The notes beneath the pieces are model-generated. The model was not told the DNA's origin. It saw only the letters and a program-made list of their open reading frames with translations, and ran no database searches. A DNA stretch of 64,000 bases, taken from NCBI GenBank assembly GCA_902792535.1, contig CADAZU010000012.1, positions 30,322-94,321 of the forward strand, written 5' to 3'. This DNA comes from an uncultured Bacteroidales bacterium. Its GTDB lineage: Bacteria > Bacteroidota > Bacteroidia > Bacteroidales > Paludibacteraceae. Shown one piece after another: positions 9,063-14,929 of the stretch (positions are counted from its first letter, which is position 1; each line of letters begins with the position of its first letter). A program made the position numbers and the translations under genes.

Positions 9063-9971
9063 ATGTCCGTAGTACAATATAAGAAATACTTTTGGCTCGT
9101 AGATACGATCCGCAGTGCGGGGAAGATCACCAAGGAGCAGATAGACCGCAAGTGGTCCGGTTCACGGTACAATGACAGTCACGAGACATCTATCCCGGAC
9201 ACGTCGTTCTATCGTATCCGGCGTGACATTGAGGAACTTTTCGACATCGAGATCTTATGCGACCGGACTTCCGGTCAGTACTACATCGATGATTCTGACC
9301 TCAATTCTCGCACCAAGCAATGGTTGCTCTCGCAGTTTGCCATGAGCCAGTCGCTTGATGCCAGTCGTGAACTGCGGGATAACATCATCTACGAGTCCAT
9401 TCCGGAAGGTACCCAATACCTCACGACCATTGTTACTGCCATCAGCGAGAGTAGAAACCTCCTTTGTACGCACAAGCGTTTTGATTCGGACGCTCCGCAT
9501 GTGTTCTACCTCTCGCCGTTGTGCCTCAAGGTGTTCAAACAGCGGTGGTACGTGCTGGGTAACTGCACCGAACTTGACGGAACGATTGACCCCAAGAGTC
9601 CGAAGATGTATTCTCTTGACCGCATCGTTAGTCTGGAACTGCTGGAGAAGATTTTCAAACGTCCGAAGAACTTCAATGCACGCGAGTATTTCGCTCCGTT
9701 CTATGGTGTGTTCTGCGGTAATGATCTGAAAGCGGAACTGGTGCGCGTGCGTGTTGAGTCGGAGAAAGATGCTATGTACCTGCGTTCACTTCCGTTGCAT
9801 GCATCGCAGAATGAGCCTGAACCCTGTGTGTTCGAGTGGCACGTGGCACCAACCTTCGATTTCGTTCAGCAGCTACGAACATACGGTTCCAAACTCGAAG
9901 TGCTCGAACCTCAATCGTTGCGGGAGAAGTTTGCCGATGAAGCGAAAAAACTCGCAGCTTTATATAAGTAG
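9063..9971 (+). CDS. WYL-domain transcriptional regulator
   Basis: A 302-aa protein with an N-terminal winged-helix-like segment (residues ~1-60, TSFYRIRRDIEELF) and a WYL domain (PLCLKVFKQRWYVLGNC ... MYSLDRIVSLEL). WYL proteins commonly sense nucleotides or nucleic acid and control defence operons. It is the last gene of the restriction operon, 42 bp after the Fic gene, and is followed by an intrinsic terminator. It is a good candidate repressor of the cluster, but no operator is visible because the operon promoter lies outside the window. Confidence 0.85.
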   Translation: MSVVQYKKYFWLVDTIRSAGKITKEQIDRKWSGSRYNDSHETSIPDTSFYRIRRDIEELFDIEILCDRTSGQYYIDDSDLNSRTKQWLLSQFAMSQSLDASRELRDNIIYESIPEGTQYLTTIVTAISESRNLLCTHKRFDSDAPHVFYLSPLCLKVFKQRWYVLGNCTELDGTIDPKSPKMYSLDRIVSLELLEKIFKRPKNFNAREYFAPFYGVFCGNDLKAELVRVRVESEKDAMYLRSLPLHASQNEPEPCVFEWHVAPTFDFVQQLRTYGSKLEVLEPQSLREKFADEAKKLAALYK

Positions 9972-9994
9972 AAAAAAACCTAAATAAACTATTT

Positions 9995-10016
9995 TGCACC
10001 TTCGGGTGCATTATTT
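9995..10016 (+). terminator. Intrinsic terminator after the restriction operon
   Basis: Stem TGCACC/GGTGCA closed by a TTCG tetraloop (9995-10010), followed by TTATTTTT. It lies 24 bp after the WYL gene stop. Confidence 0.8.
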
Positions 10017-10061
10017 TTGCACTTTTTTTTGTTCACTCCCGTGTTTTGGGAGTTAAAAGCA

Positions 10062-10098
10062 GTATCTTTGCGGTCGCTTTGACCGACCGCAAAGATAC
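10062..10098 (+). promoter_or_regulatory. Promoter -7 box embedded in a perfect 15-bp inverted repeat
   Basis: GTATCTTTGCGGTCG (10062-10076) and its exact complement (10084-10098) are separated by 7 nt. The left arm contains a TATCTTTG -7 box for the gene starting at 10104; the right arm presents the same box on the opposite strand. The -33 element is weak. It could be an operator or a 5' hairpin. Confidence 0.6.
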
Positions 10099-10103
10099 AT
10101 AAG

Positions 10104-10778
10104 ATGCCACCGCCCGATTCACATAGGATTTTCGACCCATGGGAAGCCCTGCGTCGCGACCGCGACAGATGGGCACAACTCGCTATGGATCAAGCGGAAT
10201 ACATCCGGCAGTTGGAACAAGAAGTAAAATACTATAAAACACAATTAGAAATGAAAGACAAGAATCAACAACCATCAGCACCGGTCATTAACGTTGCCGG
10301 TGATTATATCGCGAACCAGCACAATGAGTACCACACGGATATACATGACAACACCAATTGTCCTATATACCTTACTCCGAATGCGGGGAAAGAACGGATG
10401 AACGAATCAACGAATGAAAGAGGGAACGATGCACGGACGAAACGGCTCTTTATGACGGACGGCATAGAAGATATGCAGCGGACGGAAGAGGAAAAGAACC
10501 GCTTTCGGAACTATCTGACGGATCATCATTTAGGGCAGCGGCAGTTAGATTGCTGTGCGGATAATCCTATCCACAAAGCGATTGTCTGCTTCTGCGTGAA
10601 GTGGAAGCGGCTCAAGTATATCGACAAACCCAGTCCCGCTGCGGTGCTTCGTTTCCTAACGGAGACATGCGGCATTTCGTGCGCTTCTGAGCCATCGGCA
10701 CTCTGCACGCTCCTTGGACGGTTGTTCAAGAACGAGTACGACAAAGAGGTGTTTTTCGATGTGGAAGATTATTTTTAG
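10104..10778 (+). CDS. Coiled-coil protein of unknown function
   Basis: A 224-aa protein. Residues ~15-55 form a probable coiled coil (RRDRDRWAQLAMDQAEYIRQ onward). A stretch rich in N/H/D follows (VAGDYIANQHNEYHTDIHD), and the C-terminal ~100 residues include several cysteines and a YIDKPSP element. I do not recognise a family; similar modular small proteins occur on Bacteroidales mobile regions. The start is the ATG 6 bp past the inverted repeat. Confidence 0.6.
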   Translation: MPPPDSHRIFDPWEALRRDRDRWAQLAMDQAEYIRQLEQEVKYYKTQLEMKDKNQQPSAPVINVAGDYIANQHNEYHTDIHDNTNCPIYLTPNAGKERMNESTNERGNDARTKRLFMTDGIEDMQRTEEEKNRFRNYLTDHHLGQRQLDCCADNPIHKAIVCFCVKWKRLKYIDKPSPAAVLRFLTETCGISCASEPSALCTLLGRLFKNEYDKEVFFDVEDYF

Positions 10779-10825
10779 AGCACACATCAGCATTTTTACA
10801 TAACATAGCCTAAAGCCTTGAAAAG

Positions 10826-10853
10826 AAAGCAATCCGAGAGGGTTGCTTTTTTT
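10826..10853 (+). terminator. Intrinsic terminator
   Basis: Stem AAAGCAA/TTGCTTT with inner CC/GG pairs (AAAGCAATCCGAGAGG then GTTGC) followed by a T run, 48 bp after the coiled-coil gene. Confidence 0.7.
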
Positions 10854-10905
10854 GTGGAAATGTGGTTCACATTATCCACATCGACCCACACCATCATAGA
10901 ACGAG

Positions 10906-10913
10906 TACTTTTG
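10906..10913 (+). promoter_or_regulatory. Probable promoter -7 box for the HNH gene
   Basis: TACTTTTG fits the Bacteroidota -7 consensus TAnnTTTG and lies 67 bp before the HNH ATG. It supports the start at 10980 rather than the longer ORF from 10818, whose first codons overlap the terminator. No good -33 box is seen. Confidence 0.5.
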
Positions 10914-10979
10914 CATCGCCTTTCGGAAAACGGCAACTCCACACAGTGTGGAACCCGCATCCCTCCGACTGGCGATGTT

Positions 10980-11564
10980 ATGGTATCTGAATATCGATCA
11001 AAGATTCATCCTAAGCGCGATGTGCTACCGGATGGAACAGAAATCCGCCTCGTTCTACCTCTTGAACGTACCGGCAACCGACATCTTTATGTCACCGCAA
11101 GCGGACGAGCTTTCTCCCATGTTCGCGTAAAAGACAAGAAAACCGGCGTGATGCGTTGGATCTATCGCGAGCAAGTGTTATTCACATTAACTCCCGGTAA
11201 GCTTTCCGTGAATGCGAACAGGAAGCAAAGGTATTACGTTATGCCTCATCATGGCGACATCTACCTTCACATTGCTGTCTGTCTGGCGTGGAATGGTCCG
11301 TGCCCCGGAACGTCCTCCCGACAAACGGGAGGAGTGGCCTCCGCCGAGAAGGGCGAAAGATGGGAGGTGGACCACCTCAATGGAATCGTTTCCGACAATC
11401 GTGCGGAGAACCTGCAATGGGTCACACCGGCAGAGAACCGCAAACGAGCGAAACTATTGCGCGTGCTCCGTTCCATCGGGCGTGCCCCCAAGCAGATGAG
11501 CCGTGAAGAGCTCCTTTCAATCTTCAGCAAATACACATTTAACAACCTCAAAAACATCGACTAA
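10980..11564 (+). CDS. HNH endonuclease
   Basis: A 194-aa protein whose C-terminal half carries an HNH motif (WEVDHLNGIVSDNRAENLQW, with a downstream TPAENRKRA), typical of phage and homing-type HNH nucleases. The N-terminal half (ERTGNRHLYVTASGRAFS) is like the NUMOD-type segment often placed before HNH domains. An insertion around codons 108-118 (GTSSRQTGGVAS) is absent from compact homologues as I recall them. It starts the island of small genes and ends 2 bp before the next one. Confidence 0.75.
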   Translation: MVSEYRSKIHPKRDVLPDGTEIRLVLPLERTGNRHLYVTASGRAFSHVRVKDKKTGVMRWIYREQVLFTLTPGKLSVNANRKQRYYVMPHHGDIYLHIAVCLAWNGPCPGTSSRQTGGVASAEKGERWEVDHLNGIVSDNRAENLQWVTPAENRKRAKLLRVLRSIGRAPKQMSREELLSIFSKYTFNNLKNID

Positions 11565-11566
11565 TT

Positions 11567-11941
11567 ATGGAAACCAATAAATTGAAAGAACTGCACGAGT
11601 TGCGCGAACAAGAGAAAGCAATCAAAGCACGTATTGACGAGATCAGCGATGAGGCTACACAAGAAGCGGTGGCTCTCGCGCCGGATGGCGGTGAGTTTGA
11701 GGTGGAAGGAATAGGTACGTTCCAACTTCAAATGACGGAAGTCATAGATATGATGAACTCCAGACGCTACAAGGGCGAGGACGCCAAGCGGTGGCGCGCG
11801 CTCGCCAGGCTGCGGGATTTTGCCAAGAAGACCGCTTCGGCGTACACCAAGGAGATGGCGGCGATCGTCAAAGCGTTTGTCGCTACGCACCCCGACTGGG
11901 AAGCAGATGAGGTCAAACTGACGGTGAAGGTCATTGAGTAA
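11567..11941 (+). CDS. Small protein of unknown function
   Basis: A 124-aa protein beginning METNKLKELHELREQEKAIK, with an N-terminal coiled coil (residues ~4-30) and a mixed alpha/beta remainder ending in a beta strand (EVKLTVKVIE). It follows the HNH gene by 2 bp, so it is probably cotranscribed. It could be a phage-derived regulator or nuclease partner; not recognised. Confidence 0.6.
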   Translation: METNKLKELHELREQEKAIKARIDEISDEATQEAVALAPDGGEFEVEGIGTFQLQMTEVIDMMNSRRYKGEDAKRWRALARLRDFAKKTASAYTKEMAAIVKAFVATHPDWEADEVKLTVKVIE

Positions 11942-12012
11942 AAGACAAAAAGAAAAGAAGCAAAAGAATAAAAAGAAAAAAAAGTTTCTTCTTCTTCACA
12001 TTTAACTATGCA

Positions 12013-12045
12013 GATAGGAAGAAGATAGGAAGAAGATAGGAAGAA
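12013..12045 (+). repeat. Three tandem 11-bp repeats
   Basis: GATAGGAAGAA occurs three times in perfect tandem (12013, 12024, 12035) in the 141-bp gap between two small genes. The gap is otherwise A-rich. It starts 5 bp after a dead-end ATG (six codons). Confidence 0.9.
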
Positions 12046-12082
12046 AGAATCGTGCCCTTGTGGCTAAGAAGAACAACCTTTT

Positions 12083-12412
12083 ATGAGTACGTTTGATTTT
12101 CTTTGGCAGTTGGTAGCGAATCACGGCGGCGTGGCGGAGCACTACAAAGCAGAATTGGCGCGGGTATGGGCGGAATACTCGTTGGAAGAACAACGGTTTA
12201 TCTACCGCTCCATCCGCGACAAACTGCGGGCGGACAAGTTCGTCAACTACAACCCCGTCAAAGCCGTGCGGGAGAACGCACCGAAAGCAAAACCGCCGCA
12301 AGTGCTTTCTTTCGCAGAGTATTACAAACGATACGGAACGACCGAGGAAAGCGGCGGATGGGTGCGAAAATACCTGCCGGAGAAACAAACGACCATCTAC
12401 ATTAAAAAGTAA
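12083..12412 (+). CDS. Small protein of unknown function
   Basis: A 109-aa protein (MSTFDFLWQLVANHGGVAEH) ending in a Tyr/Lys-rich segment (LSFAEYYKRYGTTEESGGW ... TTIYIKK). It resembles short hypothetical proteins I recall from Bacteroides genomes, but no function is known to me. It is followed 5 bp later by the next small gene. An overlapping frame (12103-12405) is a shadow. Confidence 0.6.
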   Translation: MSTFDFLWQLVANHGGVAEHYKAELARVWAEYSLEEQRFIYRSIRDKLRADKFVNYNPVKAVRENAPKAKPPQVLSFAEYYKRYGTTEESGGWVRKYLPEKQTTIYIKK

Positions 12413-12417
12413 AGAAT

Positions 12418-12741
12418 ATGGCACAAGTGATTGAAATAAAGACAGTTCGCGGAGCGGAGATGATGCTGCGCGGGAAATTAGGAGACCAAGTTTTCCAAGT
12501 TCGGAACGGCAAGCAAATTGTGATGCAGATGCCGAGAAAACGCACCTCGCCACCGAGTCCCAAAGAGATTGAACACCGGGAGCGGTTTGCCACCTTGACG
12601 CAGGCTATCAACCGGCTAACGCCCGAACAATGGGAGTGGTTACGCAAGGAATGGAAAGCCGCAGGGTACAAGTTCAACGGCAAGAAATACTGCACGTTAC
12701 GAGGGTTTGCTTTTGCACGGCTGTACAAGGAATGGATGTAA
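12418..12741 (+). CDS. Small basic protein, likely paralogue of the 13447 gene product
   Basis: A 107-aa protein with RGKLGDQVFQVRNGKQIVMQ, a central helix (REIEHRERF-like region followed by NRLTPEQWEWLRKEW) and a C-terminal TLRGFAFARLYKEWM. The order RGK(I/L) - F.R.G - basic strand - helix - TLRG(F/Y)..A..Y is shared with the 13447 product, suggesting one small protein family in this island. Function unknown. Confidence 0.6.
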   Translation: MAQVIEIKTVRGAEMMLRGKLGDQVFQVRNGKQIVMQMPRKRTSPPSPKEIEHRERFATLTQAINRLTPEQWEWLRKEWKAAGYKFNGKKYCTLRGFAFARLYKEWM

Positions 12742-12754
12742 AAACGAGAAAAAT

Positions 12755-13045
12755 ATGGATTATCCTTTATATGACATCCCTTACCTCGTCCGCGACCCAA
12801 ACGATTTCCGCATATCGAAGAAACGGCATCAGTTAGAAGTGCGCAACCAAGCGGTGGTGGACGACTACTTCCTCTCCCGTGCCAAAGGTGCTTCGGCACA
12901 TGAGGCGCGAGAGGTCGTGGCGCAGAAGCACGGCATCACTCCGAAGCGAGTACAAACTATCATTGTTTGGTTCTTTAATGAAGCCAAAAAACGAAAAAAG
13001 TACGATTTTTTGATAAAATTCGCACCTTTGGAGACACTAAAATGA
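12755..13045 (+). CDS. Small protein of unknown function, helical
   Basis: A 96-aa protein starting MDYPLYDIPYLVRDPNDFR. The C-terminal half (AHEAREVVAQKHGITPKRVQ) looks like a helix-turn-helix. I chose the ATG at 12755, 13 bp after the preceding stop, over an upstream in-frame start that overlaps the previous gene. The end is TGA at 13043. Confidence 0.6.
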   Translation: MDYPLYDIPYLVRDPNDFRISKKRHQLEVRNQAVVDDYFLSRAKGASAHEAREVVAQKHGITPKRVQTIIVWFFNEAKKRKKYDFLIKFAPLETLK

Positions 13046-13054
13046 ATATCGTAT

Positions 13055-13093
13055 TATCTTTGCACCGTCTTTCAGTTGAGAGGCGGTGTTTTT
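13055..13093 (+). terminator. Terminator hairpin directly behind a promoter-like box
   Basis: CACCG (13063-13067) pairs with CGGTG (13084-13088) and is followed by five Ts. It fits a terminator for the small-gene operon. A TATCTTTG box (13055-13062) lies immediately upstream, so any transcript starting there would run straight into the hairpin. Confidence 0.55.
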
Positions 13094-13178
13094 GATGTCG
13101 CTATCGTCCCGTATCTCTCTCGTAAGCGGCTCGTAAAATGAAACCGCTCAAAAGTGCGCGAAACATAGACGCTAAAGA

Positions 13179-13355
13179 CCGACATCGGATGTCGGGGAAA
13201 AGAAGAAAGAGGAAAGCCCACAAACAATGCGGGGCTAAAGACCCGCGAAGCAAACGAAGAAAAGCCCGCATACAATGCGGAGGAAACGGACGCAGGACAC
13301 CGGAATAGAATTCCGGGCTAATAGACAAAGAAAGATAGCCCGCATACAATGCGGG
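13179..13355 (+). repeat. Array of short hairpins with a common plan
   Basis: The 400-bp gap 13046-13446 has no gene but holds several 15-17-nt hairpins with a 3-nt loop: CCGACAT/ATGTCGG (13179-13195), CCGCAT/ATGCGG (13266-13280), CCGGAAT/ATTCCGG (13300-13316) and CCCGCAT/ATGCGGG (13339-13355). A fifth place, 13216-13245, has a decayed version plus a GCGGG-gctaaaga-CCCGC stem. The loop is always flanked by AT. Spacers are A/G-rich. The sequences differ but the architecture is constant. Confidence 0.7.
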
Positions 13356-13370
13356 GAAATGAACATACAT

Positions 13371-13424
13371 TATTAACCAGATCGCCCATATATGGTCGAT
13401 ACGAAAGTAGAGGACATATGGGCG
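13371..13424 (+). promoter_or_regulatory. Structured leader of the 13447 gene
   Basis: TATTAACC is followed by a 20-nt hairpin (13381-13400, ATCGcCCAT/ATGGtCGAT, 2-nt loop) and ATACGAAA. An overlapping long-range pairing CGCCCATAT (13383-13391) with ATATGGGCG (13416-13424) is an alternative fold. The same order recurs before the 14004 gene with a different stem sequence. Two mutually exclusive folds upstream of a start codon suggest a switch (inference). Confidence 0.55.
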
Positions 13425-13446
13425 GTCGCAAAAACAAATCTTAACT

Positions 13447-13755
13447 ATGAGTAAAATCAATTTAGAAGCGCCGTTTACGGCTTTTCGAGGCAAGATCTGC
13501 AAGCACTCGAAAATCATCTTTGCCCAACGCGGGCAGACCCAGTACACCAGCCAGATTTGCAACCCACGAACCAAGGCTTACAGCGAGGAAGAAATCGCCC
13601 GGCAGGGTAAGTTCAAACAGGCGGTGGTCAATGCTAATGCCGCTTTAGCGGACAGCACGCAGAAAGCTGCTTACGAGGCAGAGTACAAAGCGCAGAGCAA
13701 GTACAAGACGCTGCGCGGGTATGTGATTGCAAAAGAATATGCAAAGTTGGCGTGA
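13447..13755 (+). CDS. Small basic protein, island paralogue
   Basis: A 102-aa protein, MSKINLEAPFTAFRGKICKH..., ending KYKTLRGYVIAKEYAKLA. It appears related to the 12418 product and to the broken 14004 gene (F..PIHHISGKI...). I recall comparable ~100-aa proteins in Bacteroidales genomes, always unnamed. The start is preceded by CTTAACTATG, identical to the context at 14004. Its stop overlaps the start of the lipoprotein gene (TGATG). Confidence 0.65.
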   Translation: MSKINLEAPFTAFRGKICKHSKIIFAQRGQTQYTSQICNPRTKAYSEEEIARQGKFKQAVVNANAALADSTQKAAYEAEYKAQSKYKTLRGYVIAKEYAKLA

Positions 13756-13913
13756 TGAGGAAGATCATGATTATCGCACTCGCCGGTGTAGCACTGGCGA
13801 GTTGCAACGTCACGCGGGTGATTACCAACGAGAGCCAGTACGTCCAGCGAGGTGACACATCGGTCGTCATTCAAACAAAGACCATCGAGACTTACGATGC
13901 TTCGAAGAAGTAA
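13755..13913 (+). CDS. Small lipoprotein
   Basis: A 52-residue ORF: MRKIMIIALAGVALASCNVT, a signal peptide with lipobox LASC (Cys17), then a short polar tail ending ETYDASKK. Its ATG overlaps the preceding stop by one base, so the two are translationally coupled. Probably anchored in the inner or outer membrane; function unknown. Confidence 0.7.
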   Translation: MRKIMIIALAGVALASCNVTRVITNESQYVQRGDTSVVIQTKTIETYDASKK

Positions 13914-13916
13914 AAA

Positions 13917-13979
13917 CGCGGGGCTAAAGACCCGCGAACAGAACGAACAATATTAACCCATCCGCCAAACTTGGCGGAT
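13917..13979 (+). promoter_or_regulatory. Two hairpins in the leader of the broken 14004 gene
   Basis: CGCGGG-gctaaaga-CCCGCG (13917-13936 region) repeats the motif seen at 13229-13245. TATTAACC then precedes a 20-nt hairpin ATCCGCCAA/TTGGCGGAT (13960-13979), followed by ACAAAA and CTTAACTATG. The second hairpin matches in length and flanks the one at 13381-13400 with compensating base changes. Confidence 0.6.
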
Positions 13980-14003
13980 ACAAAACCTAAACCAACCTTA
14001 ACT

Positions 14004-14328
14004 ATGGGAAAAGTATTTTTTGAAGACCCGATTCATCATATCTCGGGCAAGATCGCGAAGAAATTTCGCACCGTTTACAACTACATGAAAGCTACCGGCT
14101 TGAAGTACACAGCGCAGCACGCAGCCGAGCACGAAGGAGTTGAAAGCACGTGAGCGGTTCACCGCCGTGGCAGCGATGGTTCGGGCACGAAAGATCGACC
14201 TGAGCAAGATCGTCATCGATCAAGAGAACTTCCTTGCGCAGAAAGACACCGCAACCGGGGCAAAGACCATGAAGGCGTACCTGTGGAGGGTTTGCGGACA
14301 GGAGTACGACGAGCAGCATCAGGGCTAA
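14004..14328 (+). pseudogene. Frameshifted small island gene (paralogue of the 13447 product)
   Basis: Frame 1 starts at 14004 (MGKVFFEDPIHHISGKIAKK) and stops at 14153. The continuation (KELKARERFTAVAAMVRAR ... YLWRVCGQEYDEQHQG, stop 14326-14328) is in the next frame. The joined product would be about 107 aa, the same size as its relatives, so a single indel near 14120-14137 has split the gene. No obvious slippery heptamer is present, so programmed frameshifting is unlikely; a sequencing error is possible. Confidence 0.65.
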
Positions 14329-14334
14329 ATTTGG

Positions 14335-14362
14335 AAAAATCGTCCTTCGGGGCGATTTTTTT
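14335..14362 (+). terminator. Intrinsic terminator
   Basis: AAATCGTCC/GGGCGATTT stem with a TTCG tetraloop, followed by a T run. It separates the small-gene island from the methylmalonyl-CoA operon. Confidence 0.85.
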
Positions 14363-14370
14363 TGTTTTTA

Positions 14371-14402
14371 TTTGCATAAATGCAAAAAAAGTTGTATCTT
14401 TG
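14371..14402 (+). promoter_or_regulatory. Promoter of the methylmalonyl-CoA decarboxylase operon
   Basis: TTTG at 14371-14374, a 20-bp spacer and TATCTTTG at 14395-14402 match the Bacteroidota sigma-ABfr consensus. The mce start codon is at 14454, giving a leader of about 45 nt. Confidence 0.8.
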
Positions 14403-14453
14403 CGCGGAATTTTGAAAAAACCTTTTAATAAACACAAAATAACAAATTTCATT

Positions 14454-14867
14454 ATGAAACCTACGCACATTGAGCATTTAGGTATCGCAGTCACTTCGAT
14501 CGAAGAAGCTGCACCTTTCTTTGAGTTCCTGACGGGGAACAAGTGTTATTCCATTGAGGTAGTGGAGGATCAGAAAGTCCGCACCGCATTCTTCAAAGTG
14601 GGGGAAGTTAAGATCGAGCTTCTGGAGCCGACGAGCCCTGAATCAACTATTGCTAAATTCATCGAGAAAAACGGTGGCCGCGGTGGTGTTCACCACGTGG
14701 CTTTCAACGTAGAGAACGTAGCCGAAGCCCTGGCAGAATGCGAAGCAGCCGGCATCCAACTGATCGACAAAGCTCCGCGCAAAGGTGCCGAGAACCTGAT
14801 GATCGCATTCCTGCACCCGAAGAGCACCAAGGGCGTTCTCACCGAGCTCTGCCAGCAACCGAAGTAA
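14454..14867 (+). CDS. mce: Methylmalonyl-CoA epimerase
   Basis: Interconverts (R)- and (S)-methylmalonyl-CoA between the mutase and decarboxylase steps of the succinate-propionate pathway. The 137-aa protein has the VOC fold with candidate metal ligands H8 (IEHLGIAV), the HH of GGVHHVAF and the Glu of VLTELC near the C-terminus. The ORF can extend upstream, but the promoter at 14395 and the family length support ATG 14454. First gene of the decarboxylase operon. Confidence 0.93.
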   Translation: MKPTHIEHLGIAVTSIEEAAPFFEFLTGNKCYSIEVVEDQKVRTAFFKVGEVKIELLEPTSPESTIAKFIEKNGGRGGVHHVAFNVENVAEALAECEAAGIQLIDKAPRKGAENLMIAFLHPKSTKGVLTELCQQPK

Positions 14868-14884
14868 ACGAAGTTTACTAATTC

Positions 14885-14908
14885 AAAGATTTAAAGATTT
14901 AAAGATTT
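14885..14908 (+). repeat. Three tandem 8-bp repeats before mmdA
   Basis: AAAGATTT three times in tandem, continuing as degenerate GAAGATT/AAGATTT up to the mmdA start. It occupies the place of a ribosome binding region. Confidence 0.8.
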
Positions 14909-14929
14909 GAAGATTAAGATTTGAGGATT

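Noticed and set aside
10062-10098. Invertible promoter
   Set aside because: The arms are only 7 nt apart; there is no segment to invert and no recombinase gene nearby.
13179-13979. Possible CRISPR array
   Set aside because: Hairpins differ in sequence and spacing and there are no constant repeats with unique spacers or cas genes.
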